A stretch of DNA of 64,000 nucleotides from Xestospongia muta (GCA_963693285.1 OY848918.1:4655876-4719875); one strand, 5' to 3'. Positions 52,312 through 63,409 are shown, counted from the first letter of the stretch. The notes: a model not told the origin generated them from the letters alone. Made by a program: numbers and translations.

Positions 52312-53150
52312 ATGTTCAGTTTATACAATCAAAATCATAATAGGTGCTTACATTACATTGGTGACCATCAGCGGCTAATGGATGTGGCGAGTGAGCACGG
52401 TGCATCTGTTTGGTTGTCTACCTTACCTCTTAAGGACTTCAGGTTTGATCTACATAAAAGCTCATTCCAAGATGCCATCTGTATTAGATACGGATGGCAA
52501 CGACCTCAACTCTCCTCAGCCTTTATTTGTGGCAAGACTTTTAACGTAGACCATGTTCTCTCATGTCCGTATGGCGGATTTCCCACTTTGCGACATAATG
52601 AGTTATAAGATTTAACAGCTGTTCTGATGAAGGACGTATACCATAATGTTGCCAGAGACCTGCCACTTCAACCTTTATCTGGGGAGACACTATTGCTGGT
52701 ACTAACGGTGCAAGATTAGATGTTGCTGCTGATAGGTTTTGGGGGACCCCGGGTCAGAGAGCTTTTTTCGATATTAGGGTGGTTAACCCTTTCTCTAGTA
52801 CATACCGGAATCTCTCTTTATCATCAGTGTATAAAAGGGTAGAGGAAGAAAAGAAAAGAAAATATGATCAGAGAATTCGCGAAATAGAGTATGGCATTTT
52901 TTCCCTTTCATCTTTTCCACTAGTGGTGGTTTGGCTCTGATTTCTTCACTTGTATATAAACGTATAGCCACACTTTAGTCGAAAAAGTCATCCAGGTCCT
53001 ATAACTCACATAAATTACATAAGGTGTAAACTGTCATTTTCACTTTTACGTTCCACCATCAGGTGTCTTAGAGGGACAAGGTCCACCTTTCACCAGGACC
53101 ACAACGTTGAAATTGACGTTGCTATCTCTGACGGTCACATTCTATCTTAA
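52312..53150 (+). pseudogene. Retroelement ORF 3' end, decayed
   Basis: Three consecutive blocks in different frames recall the C-terminal part of a polymerase-type ORF common in marine invertebrate retroelements. 52312-52608 includes LPLKDFRFDLHKSSFQDAIC, IRYGWQRP, and a Cys-His cluster (CGKTFNVDHVLSCPYGG, then RHNEL). 52707-52939 includes GARLDVAADRFWG, FFDIRVVNPFS and KKRKYDQRIREIE. 53022-53150 includes RCKLSFSLLRSTIRCLRGTR. Frameshifts and stops separate them. The upstream reverse transcriptase is absent, so this is a 5'-truncated dead copy. It is visibly less AT-rich than its surroundings. The exact family is uncertain. Confidence 0.75.
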
Positions 53151-53489
53151 ATGAAATCATATTTTTGTTTCAGACTTGTCTAATTCTCATTTATCTTAAA
53201 TCTCAGTGTTGTACTTTATTGCATTGTAAATAATAACATTACTAGTTTATTATATTATTATTATTATTATCCCTAATACTATTATTATTATTATTAAAAA
53301 AATAAATAATAACATTAATAACAATAATAATTACACTGAACAATAACAACAATAATAACACTAAACCATGATCATCACTATCATTATATCAATTTACTTC
53401 ATATGAACAATATACTCAATTACAATCACAATTATATCAAATTAATATAAATATATATAATATAGTTATTGGTAATGTTAAACTGAGAT
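53151..53489. other. TTA/AAT-rich spacer
   Basis: Imperfect ATT and AAT trinucleotide tracts around 53248-53300 and AAT/AAC-rich sequence to 53400. No exon. Confidence 0.5.
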
Positions 53490-53640
53490 AGCTCTCACAC
53501 TGTACATGATATTATAATTCTGAGTTCGATTCATTAGAATCTTTATCATCTTGTTGTAGCATACCATTTTTTGTACCTATATATTTGACATTAAAACTTG
53601 CAGAAGGTTATATATAATAATAAAAATTACAATTTTCATT
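53490..53640 (-). pseudogene. Inverted type 2 3'-terminal exon fragment
   Basis: The minus strand reads GTKNGMLQQDDKDSNESNSE then a stop, with the flanking intron end, nearly the same as the last exon at 61813-61878 on the plus strand. No membrane exon accompanies it. Confidence 0.75.
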
Positions 53641-55080
53641 AGCAAATAATTATATGATAGCTATAATTTGTATTAAAGTAATATTTTATAATGACCAACA
53701 AGGAAAATACAGATTTTGTTCATCTTACATTAGATCATAGAGTGCTATATTGTACAGTTTATTAATCAAATATCACTATTTTAACATATTACTGATGTTC
53801 CCTAGGTATGGAATGTCATATGAGATGAGATAGTTATGTTACTTGAAGGTGTTTTTAGAAATAACTAATAAAGACTATGAATTTATTTAAAAGACTCACA
53901 AATTAAATAAGATTAATTAGAAAAACACTTATTGCTGACTGACTAATTAAGTCGGTCACTTCCTTAATAAATTGATTCCATATGTGTGAGCATTCTTGAA
54001 ATTAGAATGAACTCTAATTTATGTTAGTGCATAAAAATGGTTAACATGACAAAACTTGTCATATGTAAATATCAACTGTTGAGTTTCTTACAATATTTCA
54101 TGTATAAGTAATGTCTGTAGAGAAAACCATTTGCAATAATGTTGACATGTGACTTCCAATGAAGGAATGTTAAAATATTAGAACTGATTTTGTGGATAAG
54201 TGTGAGGATTGTGTACTATGTCAATAATGGATCAAATAAGGTTATATAGTTAATGAAATAAGTAATTAATATTTAATATGAAAATAAATATACATATTCA
54301 TAATACAATGAATATATTTATGTTACGAAGTAGCCACTTTTCTGGCAAGCAGTACATACTTCACTGTGTTATGTTTTATGATTTAATCATTATAATACAC
54401 AACAAAGTCTTGTCTGACGTCTAATGTAGCAATGTGTTAGTACATTGAATACATAGTTATTTTCTTGATAGCACCTTTGAACATATCAATTATTTAATTA
54501 AATTACCAGTGTACTCCATTACTAAGATGTAGGCACAACAAAATGTCTTTATATAATAATAAAAACAAACACACTCTTTATACATTGCATAATTTTATTT
54601 AATAAAGCACATTTGTTTGTTTTATATATAAAATACAATAATAAAGGTACTAGTATGTATTATAGCTAATTACTAATACACAATATACATTATCATTATA
54701 AGAGATCACAATTGAAGTATTATATTTGTGTATATATAATTATAACATTTATGATTAATGTTACTATAAATAAACCATAAAGACTCAATATGTCTACTTA
54801 ATCACAGTTAGTCTGTGCCACTAATCATAATGAAAATACTCTAGAATGGTTATGGTAATGTAAACAATATTTTGTGACATTTAAATGCTTACACTCACAC
54901 ATGACAAGAGGTTACTTTTATCAGCTTGTAGTTGGTATATTGTGTATCTATTGAGTATATTTTCTTTATAGGTAGCTTCACTAATAAACCTACAGTCTTT
55001 ACATATTGTGTATGTGATATATTGTACATATGGAGCAGTTGGAGCTATTGCTGATATAAATAATAAATAGAATCCTATTA
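53641..55080. other. Gene-free AT-rich stretch
   Basis: No receptor exon. A minus-strand frame at 54881-55120 (IAPTAPYVQYITYTICKDC) has varied composition, but its ends do not look like splice sites, so I do not call it a gene. Confidence 0.45.
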
Positions 55081-55518
55081 TGTTAATATTGACTTCACTA
55101 TTATAGTGGGAAGTGTCCAAGGTGGTTTACCTATAATTATTACAATTATTATATTATAATAATTATTATTAATATAATTACTATATGTATATATGTATGT
55201 ATATACATGTATATATAATATCATATTTTATAATAATATCATATTATTTTATTACTGGTATATTAATTGGATATTCTATGGTTGTGTTGTTATTGAGACT
55301 TTCTTTTGTAGGTTTTGTTGCAGTAACTTTATCAATATTAGTAGTTGTTATTATTGTTATCATTATTAGTTATGAGAATAGTTTTACAATCAGTCAAGGC
55401 AAGAAAATGTAAGTTTGATATAATGACAGCAAGTTTTAATGTGAAATATATAGGTACAAAAAATGGAATGCTGCAACAAGATGATAAAGATTCTAATGAA
55501 TCGAACTCAGAATTCTAA
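55081..55518 (+). pseudogene. L: type 2 membrane and tail exon fragments
   Basis: 55107-55140 matches the short exon before the helix (GSVQGGLPIIIT). 55313-55408 matches the helix exon (VAVTLSILVVVIIVIII) but is frameshifted before the tail. 55455-55518 is the last exon (GTKNGMLQQDDKDSNESNSEF). No ectodomain exons precede it. Confidence 0.75.
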
Positions 55519-56249
55519 TATTATGTGCAGTGTGAGAGCTATCTCAGTCTAACATTACCAATAACTATATCATATATAAGTACTGATGTGATATAATTGT
55601 GATTATAATTGAGTATATTGTTCATACACATTAAATAGTTTACAGAATTGAATTATACTATAATTGTAATTGTTAATATTACATCAAAATACAATAACAA
55701 AATTTTGTATTATAAGTAATTACTAACATACAATATAATACACAATATCATTCTAAGAGATTGTAATTTGTAGTATTATACCTATGCATATAATATGACT
55801 ATGATATTTGTCATTATTGTCTTGCAATGACAAAGTATAAATAGTTAGAATTAGAACATTATTCTGTATTAGGACATAATAATCAATACTAAATAAACTA
55901 GTAATACACTAATAGTAATTATGTCTATCTATACAATACTAGTCATAGAAACTCAGTATGTCTCAGTTTGGATGTGCCATCAAACATAATGAATAAACTT
56001 AAGGTTAATTTATTTACTGTCAAGTGACTTAGAAAGCACTGAGGTAAACAGAGACAAGAAGATTCATTATAATCATTATAAATATTTAGGCAAGAGATCA
56101 CTTTGTGACCTCAAAGTTGGTATATTGTGGATCTATTGGTGTAATGTGCATCTATCTAATCAATATAAATATGACTTGCAAATACCATCGCTACATGTAA
56201 AGTATGAAATATCTAAGTCTTTACAGTCTTTAAAATATTAACAGACTTT
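55519..56249. other. Gene-free AT-rich stretch
   Basis: The first part matches the 3' flank of the copy at 61880. The rest holds nothing I can support. Confidence 0.4.
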
Positions 56250-57140
56250 TATTAATCAATATTGATTGTGAATCTCTCAAGAATGATTCACTAGCTAAAA
56301 CATTTTGTAAGTTTATTACTTTGTCATATATAATACAATGATCTTTTCACATTAGCTACATTTGATGTACAAAATGGTAGTTTAACAGTCATCAACTCTA
56401 CCAATGGAGAAGTTTGTTTTATTTGTTATTTTCTTGAGGGTAGTCAATCACAAGGATGTTATATTAAATATAACTCACTTTTAACAGACTACTACAGTGG
56501 TAATATTACCATAGTGAGAACATCAGTAGATACCAGTACTGCTAGTAAATGTGTGACAGGAATATATACCAGTAACTATAATGTAACAATTTATGATTAT
56601 GGATTATAACAATAATATTTACATTGAGGAGTATGCTGTTAAGATAACTCATCAACATATAATTGGTCTATCCCCTTCTACTTTTTCTATACCAACCTCC
56701 ATATCATCAAATGCAACTATTACTACCTTATCTTCTCCCTCACCTATACTATGTCTTCAAAACTGTGACAGCAGTAAGTTATTATATTATTATCACAACT
56801 GATAATATAGTCTATATTACTACCATTATAGTGGAAAATGTCCAAAGTGATCTACTTATAATAATTACAGGTATACATGTTAATTAAATATTTTATCATT
56901 GTGTTGTTAATGTGGCTTTCATTTATAGTTGTTATTGCAGTAACTGTATCAATATTAGTAATTGTTATTATTGTTGTCATAATCACAAGTAGAGTCTTAC
57001 AAAGAGTCAAGACTAGAAAAGGTAAGTTTGATATTCTAATAATAATGACTACAAGTTTAAATGTCACATATATAGGTAGATACAATGGTATGCTACCACA
57101 AGACAATAAGAATACTAGTGAATGGAACTTGGAATTGTAA
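56250..57140 (+). pseudogene. J: 5'-truncated type 2 receptor
   Basis: Exons present: about 56256-56308 (end of the KW module, CESLKNDSLAKTF), 56356-56773, 56832-56870, 56929-57021 and 57076-57140. The main exon matches gene H (TFDVQNGSLTVINSTNGEVC, QGCYIKY), but one extra base in TTTATGATTATGG shifts the frame and gives a stop after VTIYDYGL. The helix (VIAVTVSILVIVIIVVII) and tail (GRYNGMLPQDNK, SEWNLEL) are open and intact. There are no signal, Ig or FN3 exons. It is a recent partial duplicate of gene H. Confidence 0.8.
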
Positions 57141-57429
57141 TATAATGTACAGTGTGAGAACTATCTCAGTCTCACATAATCAAGAACAATAATTATTGTA
57201 TATAATATTTTATGTTATATTAATATTGTACTACTCTCTAATGTGTATGTCAGTTCTGATATTGTTATGTACTGTACTAGTAGTACAATAATAAAGATTA
57301 TGAATTAAGTTATAAAATAAATAAAGTGATTTATAATTAACTGCCATAATAAACTTAATTTGACTAATAACTATTAATACCTGTATTCAAAGGTATATAA
57401 CAATTAAATTATTGTGTATTTTCCTTTAG

Positions 57430-57950
57430 AGCTGTATATGCATTGTAATTATCATGGACTTGGAGTAATGGATAAGGTAATTATAGTCAGTCATTTAGTC
57501 AAAGAATAATCAACTAATACACATTATGCAATAATATAGTTTGCTTTGTTTAGCACCATAGCTCTTCTTATATGGTGTTTCATTTGAGGTAACTTTCTTT
57601 TACATGTGGTTAATTTTTTCTTTTAATCAGATGTCTTACAGTAATACAGAAAAGTGTAAAGGTCGCTTTAAGTCAGCATCAGAAATTTCATAAGGCAAAG
57701 GAGTTGGCTTTAGAGTTAGCATCTCTTGTTTCAGAGGGAGGGATGGCAGTTTTTGAAGAGCGTTTTTCTTTGTTACAATTACTAAAGTCTAAGTGGTTGA
57801 ATGGTGAACATCCTGCTCTAAGTACTTGTGGTATGCACATAATTATTGTTGTTTGCTTTTAATTGTGTTTACTGTATAGGCAACGAACCTGGTCAGATGA
57901 GTTTTAATTGCAGTCCCCCTGTTGTCAGTCAGTCAGTGTTGTCAATATAG
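57430..57950 (+). CDS. 3' end of an unrecognised four-exon gene
   Basis: Four consecutive exons with correct splice sites and compatible phases: 57430-57476 (LYMHCNYHGLGVMDK), 57554-57588 (HHSSSYMVFHLR), 57631-57830 (VIQKSVKVALSQHQKFHKAK, LASLVSEGGMAVFEERFSLL, SKWLNGEHPAL) and 57880-57950 (GNEPGQMSFNCSPPVVSQSV, ending LSI and stop). No frame break occurs, and codon use differs from the receptor exons. The third exon is Lys/Leu-rich and predicted mostly helical. No start or upstream exons are visible before gene J ends at 57140, so the gene is 5'-truncated, either duplicated into the cluster or carried by a mobile element. I do not recognise the family. This could be a non-functional fragment. 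Confidence 0.55.
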
Positions 57951-58488
57951 CATATTTTACTTTGGACAAGTGAAGTGATTTTGTTCATAATGGATTATTG
58001 CAAGTCGAAAGAGTTTTCAATAATTCTTATATAGTCCATAAGTTTGTTCAGCAACTCTACAGATAACAGCATTTCTGATAAAAGTGAATTTCTGGAAAAG
58101 AATATAAGTTTATTATCCACAAAGTTTAGTTCTTTGAATTGAATGCTAATATATTATATCACGTATGCAAACAGCAATCTATGTATAAATACTTTAAGTA
58201 ATTTTTATGCCCTTGTAATAACCAAGTTATTATATATAGATTATATGAGACTAAGTGGTCACGTGGTCCATACTAGCTATTGTTATTACCAGGGTAGATC
58301 ACCTTCTTATTTGTTCTTTTGTTTTTCAATTATAAGTCTGGATTCCCCCCCCCCCCTTCGCTCGAGAGGAAGGCGGAACTCCAGATTACAGTGTTATTTG
58401 ACGTAAGAAGCTGCAATCTATTAATGTGAGCTAAATCTTGCTCTAAAGTCATTTTATTGTGTATGCCTTGGATTGCTCCCTGATAAAA
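57951..58488. other. Spacer upstream of gene I with poly-C hairpin
   Basis: Mostly featureless. At 58334-58393 a poly-C run of about 12 is enclosed by near-complementary arms (TCTGGATTCC and GGAACTCCAGA) with a GC-rich centre, unusual for this window. Confidence 0.5.
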
Positions 58489-60503
58489 ATGGTGCTCTTA
58501 CTACCGTCTGTATGCTACATCATCGTGTTGTTTGTCAATATCTTGGGTATGACAGTTACTATAATATTAATATATTATATTTTGTCTATCAGCCTGAGCC
58601 AACATACATAGTAGACATCATGTATTAATTTGCTAAAAGCATTATATCACGAAAGACATATCTAATTTGTATAGCTGTTCAGTTCATATTTACTCCATCT
58701 CCTAACATTGGAGTCTATCAACTAGCACATTACCAATGTTCAGTGGATCATACTGGTGTGACTATTACTTGGAATGTTAATAAAACAGGTTATGGTCATA
58801 ATGACAACATTATCCAACTTGGTATTGCTACAAGCGGAGTACCACAACACTCTAATCTTACAATACATGGATACCCTCAATATAACAATACAGTAGTGAA
58901 GTGTATTGCTGCAGGATCTGTGAACAGTAGTGATTATATCAAGTCTAGTCAAGCTACTCTGAGAATACAAGGTAACACACTTTACGAGTATAGGTTATAT
59001 ACCGAGGTAAAGATTCCCATGAGATTTATCAACCGAGCGACGAAGTCGCGAGGTTGATAAATGCCATGGAAACCGTACCGAGGGTATATAACCGGCTTGT
59101 ATCATGAAATGGTCTGCCATGGCAACAATATCACGCACAAACCTGCTATATAAAGGTAGTCTAGCAACGTTTTTTTTGCTCTAACGACGCAAATTCAAAA
59201 TGGAAGAAGAGTTGGACTATAATTATTCTTTCTCAGGTAGACGCCCATTTATTTGACCACTCCTTGACCGATATTGTCACTAGCGACTCGGCAGTTCCTT
59301 CAGCCCTACCCAACGGTGAACGTTTCGCTTTTCAAAGTGACGAAAGTGTGGAAGCAGCAAAAACTAATTTTGTTCCCAAAAACACCTCTCGCAATACTAA
59401 CTGGGCAGTTAAGGTCTGGAAAGACTGGAGGAGTCCTAGGCGAACGGCATTTCATATATATATATTTCATTCATTTATAAAAAATCTTCAACCCCCGCTA
59501 AAAAAATTGTCAACCTCCGCTAAAAAAATTGTCAACCTGACTGAGATCAGAGGTTGATATGAAATTTATCAACCTCATTTAAAGCAATTTGATTGGTCAA
59601 TTCATACTAGTCATGGTACAATATATGTCATTATACCTCATTTCATTAGGTGAACTAGATGCTGTCAAGAATTTAATATGTCATGTACAAAGTCAGTATA
59701 TAAACTGTTCCTGGTCTCCTCCCTTCTCTCTGGTATCCATACCTGGTTATATCATTAATGTTACTTATAGAGGAGAATTAGTTACACAGAACACTACATC
59801 TTCTACAACATGGCAGTACTGTCCCAGTCAATTTGGTAACTATACAATTAGTGTAGCTGGCAATAACTCAGCTGGAGAAGGTGAGATAAATACTACATCA
59901 ATCAAAGTACCAGAAGGTAAGTAATGCTTTTATTTTAAAGATGAATGATTATCAATGACATATATTCCTAGACTCAATTACTAAAGTTTTTTTTACTTGC
60001 CATTTTCTTGAGGGTAGTCAATCACAAGGATGTTATATTGAATATAACTCACTTATAACAGACTACTACAGTGGTAATATTACCATAGTGAGAACATCAG
60101 TAGATACCAGTACTACTAGTAAATGTGTGACAGGAACATATACCAGTAACTATAATGTGACATTTTATGATATGGATGAGAACAATAATATATATATTGA
60201 GGAGTATGCTGTTAAGATAACTCATCAACCTGTAATTGATCCATCCCCTCCTACTATGTTTATACAAACCTCCATAACATTAAGTGCAACTACTGCTACC
60301 TTGTCACCTCCATCATCAACAGGACCACTATATGTTCCCATAAATTCTCCAATCTTCACACCAAGTACATCATCATCAATGACTACTACTAAATCATCAT
60401 CTCCATCACCTACTACACTACGTACAGACTGTGATAATAGTAAGTTATTATTAATATTATAACAAGTATTGTCATTACTACTATTATAGTTGAAATTGTG
60501 TAA
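58489..60503 (+). CDS. Gene I: type 2 receptor with internal deletion, possibly secreted
   Basis: Exons: 58489-58546, 58675-58971, 59650-59916, 59972-60439 and a short terminal exon 60490-60503; 1104 nt, 367 residues. Signal peptide MVLLLPSVCYIIVLF; Ig (HYQCSVDH, VTITWNVNK, VVKCIA); FN3 (NCSWSPPF). The fourth exon begins DSITK and jumps in frame into FFTCHFLEGSQSQGCYIEY, so the rest of the DSIT linker and the whole KW module are deleted without breaking the frame. The Ser/Thr/Pro stalk is longer than in F and H. The exon before the helix stops at once (IEIV, TAA) and the helix exon near 60577 contains a TAG, so no membrane anchor can be made. Intron 2 carries a 640-bp insertion (58980-59620). 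Either a soluble protein or an early pseudogene. Confidence 0.6.
58980..59620. mobile_element. Crypton-like element fragment inserted in a gene I intron
   Basis: In genes F, G and H this intron is about 45 nt and almost invariant; here its two halves (GTAACACAC and ATATATGTCATTATA) are separated by about 640 bp. The insert carries hairpins at 59024-59062 (ATTTATCAACC/GGTTGATAAAT) and 59550-59576 (GAGGTTGATA/TATCAACCTC), plus a short direct repeat near 59490-59540 (GCTAAAAAAATTGTCAACC). Between them are a TATA-like TATATAAAG (59147), an ATG (59200) and, in another frame, an ORF fragment (59241-59460) with NFVPKNTSRNTNWAVKVWKD, which recalls the N-terminal part of Crypton/DUF3504 tyrosine-recombinase proteins. 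No recombinase catalytic region remains. The insert is less AT-rich than its host intron. Confidence 0.65.
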
Positions 60504-60689
60504 GAAGATCTATTGGTGATAATTATAGGTATGTTTAATTTATATGTAATGCTCTTATTATGAATTTTTTTCTATAGTTGTTATTGCTGTAACTGTATTA
60601 TAGACTTATATTGCCATATTACTTATTGTAGTTCTATATAATGTCATGAGATGAAAATGTAGTTTTAAAAGTGATGATAATGACTTAAA

Positions 60690-60840
60690 GTTTCAATGTA
60701 GCATAATTTTAACCAAATTCATTGGTTTTGTGTAATAATAATAGTTAACTTTTACAACAACATTTATAAATAACAATACATTATAACAACAGGAATAATA
60801 TCAAATCTCAACTCTGAAATATGACTAAAAAACATCCAAT
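60690..60840. repeat. Inverted copy of type 2 3' flank
   Basis: The reverse complement (GAGTTGAGATTTGATATTAT and on, then TTGTAAAAGTTAACTATTAT) matches the plus-strand 3' flank of gene F at about 43335-43440, while sequence on the right (from about 60885) matches 43460-43520 in direct orientation. A short inversion relative to the gene F/M3 junction explains this. Confidence 0.65.
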
Positions 60841-60899
60841 ATATTAAATATTTTCAACATTTGTACTTACGCTTTATATAAAATGTCCAATATTAGTAC

Positions 60900-61205
60900 A
60901 GAAGTATTATGATATCACATCATATTCAGTACATGTGTTCATCTCTAGCTCAGTAGTAGGTAGTTTATTAGTGATTACATCAACACTTTCATATTGAGGT
61001 ATAGCTTGATGAGGGACAGAGTCTGTTAGTGGATTAACAGGATATGGTACAGTACCTACAATGGATAATACCATTTACAAACTGTTCCCACTGTTAGTAT
61101 TACCTTGTCTTAGTGGTTTAGTTCTTCTTATCCAACATATCACTATATGTACTAGTACAGTACATACCAGTATTAGAACTGACACACCCACTAGACTCCC
61201 TATAT
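60900..61205 (-). pseudogene. M4: type 3 membrane and tail exons only
   Basis: The minus strand carries the helix exon (61200-61080; VGVSVLILVCTVLVHIVICW, RRTK) and the tail exon (about 61040-60915; IPQYESVDVITN, NKLPTTELEM). In this copy the Asn of Y-E-N-V is Ser. No ectodomain exons remain. It is convergent with gene I. Confidence 0.75.
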
Positions 61206-61299
61206 TGATAATACAGCTGTATATAACTATCATATTACAACAATATACAAATATTATTTCAACTTGTATATATTCATTGACAGAAACTCATGAGATCTA

Positions 61300-61878
61300 G
61301 CTTCTATACCAGTAACTATAATGTGACATTTTATGATATGGATTATAACAATAATATTTACATTGAGGAGTATGCTGTTAAGATAACTCATCAACCTGTA
61401 ATTGGTTTATCACCTCCTACTCTGTCTATACCAACCTCCATATCATCAAATGTAACTATTACTACATTATCGTCTCCATCACCTATACTATATCTTCAAA
61501 ACTGTGACACCAGTAAGTTACCATATTATTATCACAATTGATAATATAGTCTATATTACTACTATTATAGTGGAAAATGTCCAAGGTGATCTATCTATAT
61601 TAATTACAGGTATATATATCTTAATTGGATATTTTATGGTTGTTTTGTTATTGTGGCTTTCTTTTTTAGTTGTTGTTCCAGTAACTGTATCAATATTAGT
61701 AGTTGTTATTATTGTTGTCATATTATTAGTTATGAGAATAGTCTTACGAACAGTCAAGACTAGAAGATGTAAGTTTGATATAATGACTGCAAGTTGTAAT
61801 ATCAAATATATAGGTACAAAAAATGGTATGCTACAACAAGATGATAAAGATTCTGATGAATCGAACTCAGAATTATAA
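61300..61878 (+). pseudogene. K: 5'-truncated type 2 receptor
   Basis: It starts abruptly inside the stalk exon (61302-61511; TSNYNVTFYDMDYNNNIY, EEYAVKITHQ), followed by 61570-61609, 61669-61767 (helix VPVTVSILVVVIIVVILLV) and 61813-61878 (GTKNGMLQQDDKDSDESNSE, then L and stop). The retained exons are open, but signal, Ig, FN3 and most of the Cys module are absent. The breakpoint lies immediately after M4, suggesting both were joined by one rearrangement. Confidence 0.75.
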
Positions 61879-62069
61879 TATCAAGTATAGTGTGAGAGCT
61901 GTTTCAGTCTAACATTACCAATAACTATAATATATATATATTGATGTGATGTAATGGTGAATGTAATTGAGTATATTGTTTATATGAAGTAAATTGATAT
62001 AATAATAGTGATGATCATAGTTAGTGTTATTATTGTTGTTATTGTTCAGTGTAATTATTATTGTTAAAA

Positions 62070-62102
<33 letters not shown>

Positions 62103-62110
62103 TTACTGTT
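61879..62110. repeat. 3' flank of K with (TTA)n microsatellite
   Basis: 3' flank similar to that of L, then a TTA run at 62070-62103. A minus-strand poly-Ile frame across it is an artefact. Confidence 0.7.
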
Positions 62111-62240
62111 ATTGTAATATCTAGTGGGTGTGTCAGTTCCAATACTGGTATATACTGTACTAGTACATATAGTGATATGTTGGATAAGAAGAACTAAGTC
62201 ACTGATACAAGGTAATACAAACAATGAGAATAGTTTGTAA
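62111..62240 (+). pseudogene. Type 3 membrane exon on the plus strand
   Basis: Reads VGVSVPILVYTVLVHIVICW followed by RRTKSL and a GTAATAC donor, the helix exon otherwise found on the minus strand (M1, M2, M4, M5). No neighbouring exons. Confidence 0.75.
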
Positions 62241-62894
62241 ATGGTATTATTCATCATGGCATTAAATTATAGATATAATGTATTATGATGTTAGTAGTAT
62301 AAATATAATAGTTGTTAATAGAAGATAATGACATAACCAATTAATAATTGTATTAAATTTTGTATATACTATAATACATACTGTATAGTCATTGTATTAT
62401 GATAATGTAATGTATTAATATTGTACTATTCTCTAGTATAATATGTCAGTTCTGACGTTGTTACGTACCGCCTTAGTACAATAACAAAGATTATGAATTT
62501 CTTTAAAAAGTAAATATAATGATTTCTGAGAAAAATTCAATGTTATGTTTAAAATGATGCAATATAGTAATTATAGTCAGTGGAAAGTCAAAGCATATAC
62601 ATCTAATACACAAAGTTAGATGTACACTGCTGTGGTTAGAACATGATGAATATATAGTTGTCAACATAGCATTTTTGAATCTTTTTATTTAACTTGTGGG
62701 ATAATTTTAAAGAAATTCAAATTCTTTGTGACTTATTTATTACTACCTTGTAATTACTACCTCATACGTCATTTATCTTGTTTCACCATCTTTGTCTTTA
62801 AAACAATAACTAGTATTTATGATTTATTACTACTTAATAAAAAATATTTGTTTGTTTTCCATAAAAAATACAATAACAACAGTTTATACAAACT
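62241..62894. other. Gene-free AT-rich stretch
   Basis: Part of it (about 62380-62480) matches the 3' flanks after 51680 and 57210. No exon. Confidence 0.45.
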
Positions 62895-63120
62895 AATAAA
62901 CATCCTCATATTGAGGTATAACTTGATGAGAGACAGTATCTGTTAGTGGATTAACAGGAGATGGTACAGTACCTACAATGGATAATACCATTTACAAACT
63001 ATTTCCACTGTTAGTATTACCTTGTCTCAGTGACTTATAGTTCTTCTTATCCTATATATCATTATATGTACTAGTACAGTACATACCAGTATTAGAACTG
63101 ACACACCCACTAGACTATCT
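62895..63120 (-). pseudogene. M5: type 3 membrane and tail exon remnants
   Basis: The minus strand has the helix exon (63115-62985; VGVSVLILVCTVLVHIMI) with one inserted base before the RRTK region, and the first part of the tail exon (62965-62895; TVPSPVNPLTDTVSHQVIPQ then YEDV). The rest is missing. Confidence 0.7.
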
Positions 63121-63409
63121 AGTATATGTAGTATAAATGTAAAGTAATACATATCATATTGTACATCACAACTATAATAATGTATTGCAAATACAAAATT
63201 ACATTATGTAAATCCACCTGACATAAATTTAAGTTTGTTCAGTTGAGATCATTTATCAAATCTATATTTCATTATTATTACCTCCTAATATACTAGCAGT
63301 TGTTATCAAATTGTGTATCATCTATATAACATATGCATGCTACTGAACTAGAGATGAACACATTATTATTATTATTATTATTATATTGTTACTGTTATTG
63401 TAATATCTA

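Noticed and set aside
54881..55120. Minus-strand frame with IAPTAPYVQYITYTIC
   Set aside because: Composition is gene-like, but I see no acceptable splice ends, paralogue or neighbouring exon in this window.
62039..62257. Minus-strand frame MMNNTIYKLFSLFVLPC with poly-Ile
   Set aside because: It is the antisense of a type 3 helix exon followed by a TTA microsatellite; similar shadows occur at 61061 and 63340.
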